Source: Lactobacillus isalae
GTDB lineage: Bacteria; Bacillota; Bacilli; Lactobacillales; Lactobacillaceae
Assembly (NCBI RefSeq): GCF_947539375.1
Contig: NZ_OX443569.1
Location: 1,054,001-1,118,000 of the forward strand
Length of the DNA stretch: 64,000 nt
Reading direction: 5' to 3'
Below, in pieces: positions 8,210 through 15,583 of this stretch. The notes below the pieces were generated by a model that saw nothing but the letters and a program-made list of their open reading frames with translations, had not been told where the DNA came from and made no database searches. Position 1 is the first letter of the stretch; each line of letters begins with the position of its first letter. The position numbers and the translations under genes are program-made.

Positions 8210-10941
8210 CTGTCTTTCAAGTTAATCTTACCGCCGATAGTTTCATCATATTGAGGTGCTGTCTTGGCTACTAACGTACCATCATCAAGAATCATCGTAT
8301 TATCCTTATTAGCAATCTTACGAAGCAATTCAGTGTTAGTCTTTTGCAATCCACTCTCTTGCATAGTTACGTTTTGGCTGTAATTGCCACCTTGAACCAT
8401 GCCATTTAGTCGGTCAATTGACTCGGAGTATTGTTGAGAGTTGATAGCAGGAATGGTTAAGCGGTCATCGTCTAAAGCATTTTGCGCCGTATCCATGACA
8501 CTTGTAACTTGGCTAGAAATAATTCCAGCCATTCCTGAAACATTGTCTTGTACATCACTAAAGCCAGCAGTTAAACCACCATTCAAACCAGACATGATTG
8601 CTTGGCCAGCTGGGATTAATAACTGTTCATCATAGCTAAGTGGACCTTTGTGTTCCTTGATCCAGTTACCAATTCCACCGACAAAACTCTTGACGTTTTC
8701 CCAAGCTTGTTTTAATCCGCTAAGAAAAGAATCCATGATTGCTCTACCTTGAGCAGCTAAATCAATATGAGTAACTAATTTGATGAAATTAATATTATTT
8801 TGGAAAATTTGTTTTATTCCATTCCAGATTGAGCTGAAAACATTTTTCATGCCGTTCATCATAGTTCGAACAATGTTAACAAGCCCATTCATGGCGGTAT
8901 TAATGATTGATGTAATACCATTCCAAATTGATGATGCTACACCCTTAATTGCGTTCCAAGCACCTGACCAATCACCACGCATTAAAGCCGTCCCAGCTTT
9001 TAATAAACCAGTAATTACGGATAAAGAAGTACTTATAATTGTCCGAATAATGTTCCAAATTGTTCTAACAATTATTGTTAGAGCATTCCAACCTGTTGAA
9101 AATGCTATCTTAATGATATTCATCATTGTTTTAATGACAGTCATAATATTTTTCATTACTGTGGTTATATACTGTCTGATGAAATTAAAAACAGGCATTA
9201 CAACAGGTCTTAACAAATTCCACATTGCGGTGAAGAATACTTGGAATTGTTTCCAGAGAGCCTGTAATTGTTTAATTATAGGTTGTAAACTTTTCAGAAC
9301 TGATTGCCATAGTTTAGTTGCTGCTTGCGATAGTCCATTCCACGCATTTTTTAGCCATGCAATAAAGTTAGCCCACATTTGTTGTCCGGTTTTTGTTTTA
9401 GTGAAGAATAGAGTTAAAGCTGTAACCACTATTACAATAGCTCCAACTATTCCAAACGCCATAGCATGTTGAGCAATAAATGCAGCGGTAGCTAACGCTT
9501 TTTGAGCTGTTGCAGCAATTAGAGAATTTTTAGATAGAGCACTTAATCCATCTTTAGCTATTTCAGCAGCCGAATGCCCATTTTTTAATCCTTGAGCAAC
9601 AATTTGTGTAGTTTTTCCTAAGTTGCTTAATCCTGTAATTCCTTTACCTAAAGATTTGTTAATGTCACCAGCACTTCTTAAAAAACCACCCACCGCAACT
9701 GTTGCGGCGCCAACGCCAGGGCTTAATCCAATAAAGCCACGAGTAAATTGAGCCACTCCAGAATTGCTAGTTGTTGCCCATTGCATTACTTCATTAGCAT
9801 TTTGGATTAAGGAACCGTTAATATCTTGAGCAGACTTCATAGATTTGTTTCTAAGAGCTTCCCAGTTACCACCAAGTTGTTCAATACTTGAGCCAACGTT
9901 TTTTTGCATTTCATTAGCTTGATCTTTCAAAGACTGGTTTGCTTTCTTAGTTGATCCTGCAGCTTTATCTTGCTCTCTAGCGTAAGCATCCCAACTCACT
10001 TTGGCATCATTAGTCTTATTCTTAACTGTGTCAAGCAATGGAACAATAGCTTGCATACCTGCTGTGCCAAACATTGCCTTTAATTTTTGCGCTTTTTTAT
10101 CAGGTTTTAATCCATCTAAAGCCTGATTTAACTCACGCAAAATATCAGGGAATTTTTTCATCTTACCTTGAGCATCAGTAAAACTAATGCTTAAGCTATC
10201 CATTGCATCCCTAGCAACTTTTGATGGTGCCATCATTTGCAAAATAGCATGGTTTAAATCCATAGAAGCTTGAGCCGCACTGAAACCTTTATTGGTCAAA
10301 AGTCCGATAGCTTCAGAAGTTACCTGCAAACTCATACCAGCTTGACCAGCTGAACCACCAATAGTAGCTAAAGCTTGTTGCATATCCTCAACACTGGCAT
10401 TAGATGCGTTTGCTGTCTGAACTAAAATAGCAGCGGCTTGTTGAGGAGAATCTAATGATTTACCCCAAATATTCATTGCTTCTTGAACAACACCAGCTGT
10501 GGCTTTAATATCAGCACCAGCAGCAGTTGCCGCTTGTGCAATTGCAGGAAACTGTTTCTTGATATCGCCTATTGATGCACCATTACGAGCCATTTCAATC
10601 ATGGCATCAGCACAATCTTGAGCTGATAATGGTAAATCAGCACCCATTTTGTTTGCTAAATCATCAAGTTGACCAATATCTTTAGCAGTACCGCCAGCAA
10701 CAACGGCAGCTTGGTTAAGGGATGCTTCAAATTGCCCAAAAGATTTAATTGAACTTACACCCATAGCAGTGATCGCTGTACCAGCTACCATCATTCCCGT
10801 ACCAATGCCTTTAAAAGCATTATTAGTAAGTTCACCAAAAGTCTGTGCTCTAGCAGCTGCTGCATCTAACCCAGCCGTAAAGCCTTGATCCACCGCAGAA
10901 AGAATTGCTTTAATACTTAAGTTTTCTTCTGAACCAGTCAT
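8197..10941 (-). CDS. Tail tape measure protein
   Basis: 914 residues. Residues 50-330 form the TP901-type tape measure core domain (many Gly/Ala-rich turns, AQDCADAMIEMARNG, GTAGMQAIVPLL). A hydrophobic segment near 480-515 and a Trp-rich helical region (about 520-740) follow, typical of proteins that set tail length and enter the membrane during injection. The start ATG overlaps the stop of the tail chaperone (TAATG). At about 2.7 kb it is the longest prophage gene seen here, as expected. By the usual length-ruler rule this predicts a tail on the order of 120-140 nm. Confidence 0.95.
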   Translation of the reverse strand: MTGSEENLSIKAILSAVDQGFTAGLDAAAARAQTFGELTNNAFKGIGTGMMVAGTAITAMGVSSIKSFGQFEASLNQAAVVAGGTAKDIGQLDDLANKMGADLPLSAQDCADAMIEMARNGASIGDIKKQFPAIAQAATAAGADIKATAGVVQEAMNIWGKSLDSPQQAAAILVQTANASNASVEDMQQALATIGGSAGQAGMSLQVTSEAIGLLTNKGFSAAQASMDLNHAILQMMAPSKVARDAMDSLSISFTDAQGKMKKFPDILRELNQALDGLKPDKKAQKLKAMFGTAGMQAIVPLLDTVKNKTNDAKVSWDAYAREQDKAAGSTKKANQSLKDQANEMQKNVGSSIEQLGGNWEALRNKSMKSAQDINGSLIQNANEVMQWATTSNSGVAQFTRGFIGLSPGVGAATVAVGGFLRSAGDINKSLGKGITGLSNLGKTTQIVAQGLKNGHSAAEIAKDGLSALSKNSLIAATAQKALATAAFIAQHAMAFGIVGAIVIVVTALTLFFTKTKTGQQMWANFIAWLKNAWNGLSQAATKLWQSVLKSLQPIIKQLQALWKQFQVFFTAMWNLLRPVVMPVFNFIRQYITTVMKNIMTVIKTMMNIIKIAFSTGWNALTIIVRTIWNIIRTIISTSLSVITGLLKAGTALMRGDWSGAWNAIKGVASSIWNGITSIINTAMNGLVNIVRTMMNGMKNVFSSIWNGIKQIFQNNINFIKLVTHIDLAAQGRAIMDSFLSGLKQAWENVKSFVGGIGNWIKEHKGPLSYDEQLLIPAGQAIMSGLNGGLTAGFSDVQDNVSGMAGIISSQVTSVMDTAQNALDDDRLTIPAINSQQYSESIDRLNGMVQGGNYSQNVTMQESGLQKTNTELLRKIANKDNTMILDDGTLVAKTAPQYDETIGGKINLKDRWSK

Positions 10942-11366
10942 TAATTAGCTCCTTTCCGTGGGTGTAATCTTTGATATTCTCTAATTCGCGTAAGCAGAAT
11001 ATTTTGTCTATTTTGTTTGTTCTTAGATTTATGTTTTATAGGCTGATAATTTGGTTCAAAGTTGCTTCTGACTTTGTCAATTGCTGCATCTCGATTGAAG
11101 AAATCATTGAATTCTGTATAAACAGCATTACCGTCTTCATCAAAAGCTTGAGCGTTGCGATTCATCCAAGCTAAAGTTGCTGCATCATACTGTTTTTCAA
11201 CCTGTTGTAAGTTATATGCCTCCATTCGCAACTCATATTCTGCAATTGTCATTGCATCAATATCTCTTAGACTATGAAAACCTAAGTAAGCTAGAGAATT
11301 TAATCTAATTTCTCGGAATTCTTCTCTGAAAGTCTTTCTTGTGCTTGATTCATAGTCTTTACCACT
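10941..11366 (-). CDS. Tail assembly chaperone gpT extension, reached by -1 frameshift from gpG
   Basis: This frame has no plausible start of its own at the 5' end: it stays open from the heptamer at 11,366-11,372 to the stop at 10,941. If ribosomes slip back one base on the seven A residues, the gpG frame continues through SGKDYESSTRKTFREEF and LNSLAYLGFHSLRDIDAMT into the helical C-terminal half, giving a gpGT protein of about 248 residues. The tail portion has the Tyr/Arg/Gln-rich helices usual for T domains that recruit the tape measure protein. An internal ATG at 11,252 would give only 103 residues and has no good ribosome binding site. Confidence 0.85.
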   Translation of the reverse strand, partial: SGKDYESSTRKTFREEFREIRLNSLAYLGFHSLRDIDAMTIAEYELRMEAYNLQQVEKQYDAATLAWMNRNAQAFDEDGNAVYTEFNDFFNRDAAIDKVRSNFEPNYQPIKHKSKNKQNRQNILLTRIREYQRLHPRKGAN

Positions 11367-11686
11367 TTTTTTACCGCAGCTTTTGTCGCATTAGCACTCT
11401 TAATTTCTTTATAGATAGCATCACAAAGCTTAGTAATATCTGCATCTGTTTCTAAGTATTGATAAATATCTGCAATAGTAGGACGACTCTTATTTATCCA
11501 GGTTGCATTTAATAAAACCTTAGCTAGTCCTTCTGGCTCATATTGAGTAAGACTAGTTACAGCTTGAGTAACACCCATGCCTTGATTTAATCCACCATTC
11601 TCATAGTGATAGTCTTTATTCATCAATAGCACCCAGCGAATACCAAAGTTTAATTCGTAAGTTTTATCGTTAATCTTAATCTGCAT
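11300..11686 (-). CDS. Tail assembly chaperone gpG
   Basis: 128 residues, small and mostly helical after an N-terminal beta hairpin (IKINDKTYELNFGIRWV), with Lys/Ala-rich C-terminus. Lies between the major tail protein and tape measure genes, the invariant place of the G/GT chaperone pair in siphophages. It coats the tape measure during tail assembly. The start ATG overlaps the stop of the major tail protein (TAATG) with a GGAGG site inside that gene. A seven-A slippery run lies at codon 106-107, 22 codons before its stop. Confidence 0.88.
   Translation of the reverse strand: MQIKINDKTYELNFGIRWVLLMNKDYHYENGGLNQGMGVTQAVTSLTQYEPEGLAKVLLNATWINKSRPTIADIYQYLETDADITKLCDAIYKEIKSANATKAAVKKVVKTMNQAQERLSEKNSEKLD
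11366..11372 (-). promoter_or_regulatory. Programmed -1 ribosomal frameshift heptamer
   Basis: On the minus strand the sequence is A AAA AAA in the gpG frame, a classical X XXY YYZ slippery heptamer. Shifting -1 here enters an open frame that continues 141 codons to 10,941. The downstream region was not folded; no obvious strong pseudoknot was seen by eye. Confidence 0.85.
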
Positions 11687-12312
11687 TATGCATTACCTCC
11701 TTGAGTAGTAGTGGATTCATTGGTATTAGCTGTCCCAGTTGGAACAGTATCTTCACGTGGATTATTATTTTCATAAGCTAAACCACCGCCATCAGTGCCA
11801 TCTTCCTTAGGTGTGTCAGTAATTTTGTCAATTCCACGGAACGCATAAGCAAGCATGTCTTGTTCGTAATCACTAAGTGTCAAGTATCCTCTTCGTGGAG
11901 TGCCAATAACTTCAATTTTCGGAGAACGATCTGCTGTAGAATCAGGCTTATAGCTCCCCTTATCTTCCGTAACCTTAGCTCTTGCATAAATAGCCCAATA
12001 TTGTCCCTTATTATTAACTCTGTCTAAGTTAATTAACCAGTACTCAACAACTTCATCGTCCAAAATCGCGTCATAGAATTCGTCTGAAACTTTAGAGATA
12101 CCTTCATAGAAAGTTTGGTCAATTTCAGTCGTTAAACCTGCACTAGTTGAAATATTTCCTGATTTAGTAGTTGTGGATTTAGAACTACGCTTGAAAGAAA
12201 TACTTGAATCTCCTTCAAGTGGAACAATTTCAGCTTTTTCTTTAGTAGCATTTTTCAGTAAGCGAAAATATGACACCATTCGCTTACCAGCTAATGCTTG
12301 AACTTCTGCCAT
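11686..12312 (-). CDS. Major tail tube protein
   Basis: 208 residues, of the TP901-1-type major tail protein family: N-terminal helix and strand pattern (KRMVSYFRLL), a beta-rich core with the GNISTSAGLTTEIDQTFYEG segment, and a low-complexity Thr/Asn/Gly/Asp tail (residues about 170-208). It polymerises as hexameric rings around the tape measure. Position between the tail terminator gene and gpG supports the call. Confidence 0.92.
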   Translation of the reverse strand: MAEVQALAGKRMVSYFRLLKNATKEKAEIVPLEGDSSISFKRSSKSTTTKSGNISTSAGLTTEIDQTFYEGISKVSDEFYDAILDDEVVEYWLINLDRVNNKGQYWAIYARAKVTEDKGSYKPDSTADRSPKIEVIGTPRRGYLTLSDYEQDMLAYAFRGIDKITDTPKEDGTDGGGLAYENNNPREDTVPTGTANTNESTTTQGGNA

Positions 12313-12702
12313 TTAAATCTTTCCTTTCATGTAATTAAATTCAAGCGTCAAAACTCCGTGAAAAAGCCTGGTATTTGGAACGCTTGAATCAGGTAATATT
12401 CTTTTTTGAACATTTTTCAAATCAAATGTGTAATGATCGCTATTAATTCGATTAATACATAATTGATTCATCATTTTCCCAATCAAAAAACGCATATCTT
12501 GGTCGCCCCAAACATTAATAGTTTGAGTAATCGTTCCAGAATATGCGTTTTTCAAATCATCAGAAACTAAATTCGTTTCTGCCATCTCAACAAACGGGTA
12601 CTTAGTCCCGTCTCTTGGTAATGAGTCGTAGGTATCAAAGCCTAACTCATTTTGTGCAAAAAAATAGAGCCTATCGAAAAGCTCTTCTTGTATATCTATC
12701 AT
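12313..12702 (-). CDS. Tail terminator/completion protein (DUF3168-like)
   Basis: 129 residues, with N-terminal helix (IDIQEELFDRLYFFAQ), a YPFVEMAET turn and a C-terminal strand, the pattern of the DUF3168 tail-terminator family (SPP1 gp17-like). It would cap the tail tube at the head-proximal end. Its start overlaps the stop of the preceding gene by four bases (ATGA). Confidence 0.85.
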   Translation of the reverse strand: MIDIQEELFDRLYFFAQNELGFDTYDSLPRDGTKYPFVEMAETNLVSDDLKNAYSGTITQTINVWGDQDMRFLIGKMMNQLCINRINSDHYTFDLKNVQKRILPDSSVPNTRLFHGVLTLEFNYMKGKI

Positions 12703-13070
12703 TTATTAATTAAATCCATTACTTCTTTATAAAAATCCTGCTTAATTTTCTGAAAAGCAGGATTAAGAGCTGGCTCAGCTTCCATATATCTCGTTCCATA
12801 TTCAATATACGGAAAATATTCAGTATGTGGTGCAACAATAGCCGTCATACCACTATCTTGAATAGTTAAATCAGTACTCTGTTTAGTTGTACCTTTTGAA
12901 TATCCTTTTTTATAGGCTCTGGTCATGTTAGTTTTAGTTAAAGTTTGTAATTTTGCACCATTTTTCATAACTACGTTACGAATTTGAGATCCAGCATACT
13001 TTTTAGCATCAATTTTACTAATAGCTGCTGTTAATCCTTCAATTTTAACTTCAATTCCCAACGTCTTCAC
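12699..13070 (-). CDS. HK97 gp10-like head-tail/neck protein
   Basis: 123 residues. The AGSQIRNVVMKNGAKLQTLTK helix, the IVAPHTEYFPYIEYGTRYM loop and the NPAFQKIKQDFYKEVMDLI helix are the hallmark of the HK97 gp10 (tail component) family, including the conserved YxxYxExGT turn. It acts at the head-tail interface. It overlaps the upstream gene by 20 bases. Confidence 0.9.
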   Translation of the reverse strand: MKTLGIEVKIEGLTAAISKIDAKKYAGSQIRNVVMKNGAKLQTLTKTNMTRAYKKGYSKGTTKQSTDLTIQDSGMTAIVAPHTEYFPYIEYGTRYMEAEPALNPAFQKIKQDFYKEVMDLINK

Positions 13071-13365
13071 CTACTATCATTGCATGACCCTTAAGAACAT
13101 TGAGTGAACTAATAAAACGATATTTACGGTCATCACCATCAATTGTCATATAATCCCAGTTTTCATCTAAATTTTCAGTCATTCTAACTGTTTTAGATCC
13201 CTGTTTAATTCCGCCAAGTAGTTGAATCTGATTTTTTAAACCAAGATCAGTTACATTTGCAAAGACTGAATCAACAAAAATAGGTTCACTATTGTGTTTA
13301 TGAGTTCTTGGATTATATTTACCATCAGCATCCCTAAAAATGCTAACAACTGTGTCATACCTCAT
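13051..13365 (-). CDS. Head-tail joining (head closure/stopper) protein
   Basis: 104 residues, beta-rich and small, starting MRYDTVVSIFRDADGKYNP, with a YMTIDGDDRKYRFISS strand pair. Size, composition and position between the gp6-like connector and gp10-like protein match the SPP1 gp16-type stopper family. It would close the portal channel after packaging. Overlaps both neighbours, consistent with coupled translation. Confidence 0.85.
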   Translation of the reverse strand: MRYDTVVSIFRDADGKYNPRTHKHNSEPIFVDSVFANVTDLGLKNQIQLLGGIKQGSKTVRMTENLDENWDYMTIDGDDRKYRFISSLNVLKGHAMIVGEDVGN

Positions 13366-13708
13366 AAGGATTCACCCACATTCCTCGATTTAAACCAGTA
13401 TGATCTTTACGCCATTGATTTATTTCATCTTCCCACTCATCAAAATCAGAGGAAGCAAAAGTTATAGACTCTCCATCTTGTGAGTAGCTGGCCATACCTT
13501 CATTTTTAAATCGATTAAATTTCTTAACAGCTGCTCCACGAACTATAGCAAGCATTTCAGTTGGGATTACGCCAGTAATGGATAACCTTAATTTTAAAAA
13601 GTCAGTAGCATCTTCAAGATACAGCTTTAGAAGATCATCATGTTTAGTATCAGTCAATTGAAGAGCTGTTTTAAGCTTTTCAAGTTGGTCATCTAATGCA
13701 TCATTCAT
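13355..13708 (-). CDS. Head-tail connector (gp6/gp15-like adaptor)
   Basis: 117 residues, mostly helical: LEKLKTALQLTDTKHDDLLKL, then an EDATDFLKLRLSITG helix and a VRGAAVKKFNRFKNEGM helix, the order seen in phage gp6-like connector proteins that form the adaptor ring beneath the portal. It is the first gene after the capsid gene. Confidence 0.9.
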   Translation of the reverse strand: MNDALDDQLEKLKTALQLTDTKHDDLLKLYLEDATDFLKLRLSITGVIPTEMLAIVRGAAVKKFNRFKNEGMASYSQDGESITFASSDFDEWEDEINQWRKDHTGLNRGMWVNPYEV

Positions 13709-13729
13709 TTTGATCTTCCTTATTGTTTT

Positions 13730-13765
13730 CCCCGCCTCGCTCGGTTTCTTGATTACCTTGCGGGG
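13730..13765 (-). other. Inverted repeat immediately after the capsid gene stop codon
   Basis: CCCCGC at 13,730-13,735 pairs with GCGGGG at 13,760-13,765, with a 24-base loop. On the minus strand the hairpin directly follows the TAA of the capsid gene and is not followed by a T run, so it is not an ordinary terminator there; on the plus strand a seven-T run lies a few bases beyond. It may protect the 3' end of a processed capsid mRNA or act as a weak terminator. Confidence 0.55.
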
Positions 13766-14701
13766 TTACGCTTTTTTTATTGAAGAGTAAATACCATCAC
13801 GTTTGTGTTTCTTAATAAATAGATCATGGTATAAGCGGTTTTGGTAAAGATATCCATCACCTTCGGTATGTTGACCTGGTGCAAATAAAAAGACTGCATT
13901 TTCTTTAACAATTGATATAACTGCAGGCTTAGCAACAATTAAGAAATTAATTGCTTTGGCGTCTTCCGTTGGTTTAGCACCATCCTTAAAATCATACTTA
14001 GTCATAAATCTGTTAGGCTCGTATACTTCAATTAATTGAACTCCATCAATTGAAGTAATACGAGATTCTAACGCAGTAGTGCCTACATTTTGGTTAGTAA
14101 TATTTCTCGTAAATTCTTTTGAACGTTCTAAAGAGTCCATTACTTCGCTAGAAACATAACCTAGTAAGTTTTGTGTGCCATATTTACGAATTTTACTAAT
14201 ACCAGTCTTCAATTGTGAGTAAGCATTGGTTGCATCTAAAGTTTCTTCTACCTTATGAGTTTTAGCAAGTAAATTTCCTTCTGTATCACTTGTATCAATA
14301 TTATCGAAAGAAGTCGCCATTTTAGAAAAGCGATAAGAGTCTAATTCTGGTTGAACTTGCTCAGTAATGAATACATTAGAAATATTAGCCATTGCTAATT
14401 CTTGATTTGTTTCATCAACATCTTGCCGATCAAGGTAGAACTCAACATCTCTGTCTTGTCCCATAGTGTAAATAGTCTTTTCATCAGTAACAGTACCTGA
14501 ATTAAAGCCTTTCCCACGGGTATGAGCTTGTAATCCACTAGTACTAATAGTCTTTAATGTAAAAGAACGTCCTCCATTGACTAAATCAACCTCTGGCGTT
14601 CCTAAAGCTGCAGTAAATAAACCTGCAGTAATCTTTTGATCTAATAAATCTCCATCTTTTGTTACATAGTTGAAACCTTTAGTTTCTGCATCTGTTGGCA
14701 T
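13766..14701 (-). CDS. Major capsid protein
   Basis: 311 residues. Position directly after the scaffold gene, absence of Cys, and the pattern of an N-terminal arm, a beta-rich E-loop-like region (FTLKTISTSGLQAHTRGKGF), a long spine helix with DRDVEFYLDRQDVDETNQ and a C-terminal RLYHDLFIKKHKRDGIY segment fit a phage coat protein of HK97 fold. No protease gene is seen, so maturation probably uses the separate scaffold. RBS GAAAGG precedes ATG 14,701. Confidence 0.9.
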   Translation of the reverse strand: MPTDAETKGFNYVTKDGDLLDQKITAGLFTAALGTPEVDLVNGGRSFTLKTISTSGLQAHTRGKGFNSGTVTDEKTIYTMGQDRDVEFYLDRQDVDETNQELAMANISNVFITEQVQPELDSYRFSKMATSFDNIDTSDTEGNLLAKTHKVEETLDATNAYSQLKTGISKIRKYGTQNLLGYVSSEVMDSLERSKEFTRNITNQNVGTTALESRITSIDGVQLIEVYEPNRFMTKYDFKDGAKPTEDAKAINFLIVAKPAVISIVKENAVFLFAPGQHTEGDGYLYQNRLYHDLFIKKHKRDGIYSSIKKA

Positions 14702-14716
14702 ATTCTAAATTCCTTT

Positions 14717-15283
14717 CTATAAACCTAAAGCACGCTTTAAATCATCTTGTGGAGCTTTAATCTTACTTCCACTTGATGTAGGAGTTTTTCCCTTAAGGAT
14801 TGAATTTTTTCCTTCTTCACGTGCCTTATTAACCAAATTAATAATTGCTTTTGCATTTGAAACAGTAAGAGTAGCATCTTCATTAACGACCATATTAAGA
14901 ACATCTTCATCGATATTTAAATCTGCTTTCTTAAATATTCCGTTAACTTCTTTAATATCATTTGAACGTTTAATTTGAGCATTTAAATCAGCATTCTGTT
15001 TTTTTAATGACTCAATTTCTTTAGTACGTTCATCTTCTTCAGTGATTTCCTTAGCTGACTTACCCTTATCAGACCTTAATTGTTCAATTTCTTTCATAGC
15101 ATCTTCATATTTAGTCTTATAGTCATTCTTTTGAGCTTGCTCTTTAGTAATTCGATCAATATAAGGCTTTACAAGTGAATCAGCATCAATCTTTTCTAGC
15201 TTATCTTTACTTTCTGAACTTGATGCTGCAGCTTTATCAGGTTCAGTAGTAGCAACTGTCTCTTTCACATCATCTTTTGGCAT
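14717..15283 (-). CDS. Capsid scaffold protein (DUF4355/GP20-like)
   Basis: 188 residues, acidic and helical, with a central coiled coil (about residues 45-115), a NGIFKKADLNIDEDVLNMVV segment and a basic C-terminus (KAPQDDLKRALGL), the standard architecture of GP20/DUF4355 scaffold proteins that nucleate the shell and are expelled. It has its own leader after a strong terminator and precedes the capsid gene by 15 bases. Confidence 0.9.
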   Translation of the reverse strand: MPKDDVKETVATTEPDKAAASSSESKDKLEKIDADSLVKPYIDRITKEQAQKNDYKTKYEDAMKEIEQLRSDKGKSAKEITEEDERTKEIESLKKQNADLNAQIKRSNDIKEVNGIFKKADLNIDEDVLNMVVNEDATLTVSNAKAIINLVNKAREEGKNSILKGKTPTSSGSKIKAPQDDLKRALGL

Positions 15284-15378
15284 AATTAAATGTCCTTTCT
15301 TTAACTCACGTTTTAAAGTTTCGGGGAACTAACTCATGGTGTTCTTTTGAGCCTGCACACAAGGAAAAAGGCAAAATA
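15284..15378 (-). promoter_or_regulatory. Leader between terminator and scaffold gene
   Basis: This short non-coding stretch separates the terminator at 15,379-15,404 from the scaffold start. On the minus strand it carries AAAGAAAGGA as ribosome binding site and a GTGT...ACAC pairing around GCAGGCTCAAAAGA. Because the upstream terminator should stop most transcripts of the terminase-portal operon, a promoter for the abundant structural proteins is expected here, but I see no clear -35/-10 pair. Confidence 0.35.
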
Positions 15379-15404
15379 AAAACGACTATTAAAATAGTCG
15401 TTTA
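15379..15404 (-). terminator. Intrinsic terminator after the terminase-portal-MuF transcription unit
   Basis: A ten-base stem (AAACGACTAT with ATAGTCGTTT) and a four-base loop are followed on the minus strand by TTTTATTTT. It lies just after the 58-codon gene downstream of MuF. The structure is symmetrical and could also work on the plus strand. Confidence 0.8.
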
Positions 15405-15406
15405 CT

Positions 15407-15583
15407 TTATTTTTTACTGTGTTTAATAAATAAATCATCTTCATTATGTTGATCGGTTATATATTGCTTAATAAAATCAGCATAAATTACTTTCTGTTTA
15501 TCAGTTGCACTGTCTTTCAAGACCGGCAAATCATATGAAAAATCTAAGTTTCCAATTAATTCCTTTGGTAATGCTAAAATCAT
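15407..15583 (-). CDS. Small 58-residue protein encoded behind MuF; candidate immunity or structural accessory
   Basis: 58 codons from ATG 15,583, which overlaps the TGA of the MuF gene (ATGA) and ends at TAA 15,407, just before a terminator. The product (MILALPKELIGNLDFS at the N-terminus, acidic NEDD motif near the C-terminus) has no recognised family. Overlap with a MuF gene carrying a C-terminal enzyme-like domain makes it a candidate immunity protein; alternatively it is one of the short structural genes often found between MuF and scaffold genes. The assignment is inference. Confidence 0.65.
   Translation of the reverse strand: MILALPKELIGNLDFSYDLPVLKDSATDKQKVIYADFIKQYITDQHNEDDLFIKHSKK

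Noticed and set aside
8780-9472. Long plus-strand open frame opposite the tape measure gene
   Set aside because: It is the complement of a helical Trp/Ile-rich coding region, has no ribosome binding site and encodes a low-complexity product.
13730-13765. Inverted repeat read as a capsid-gene terminator
   Set aside because: On the minus strand no T run follows and the next genes are required in the same transcript; kept only as an unexplained structure.
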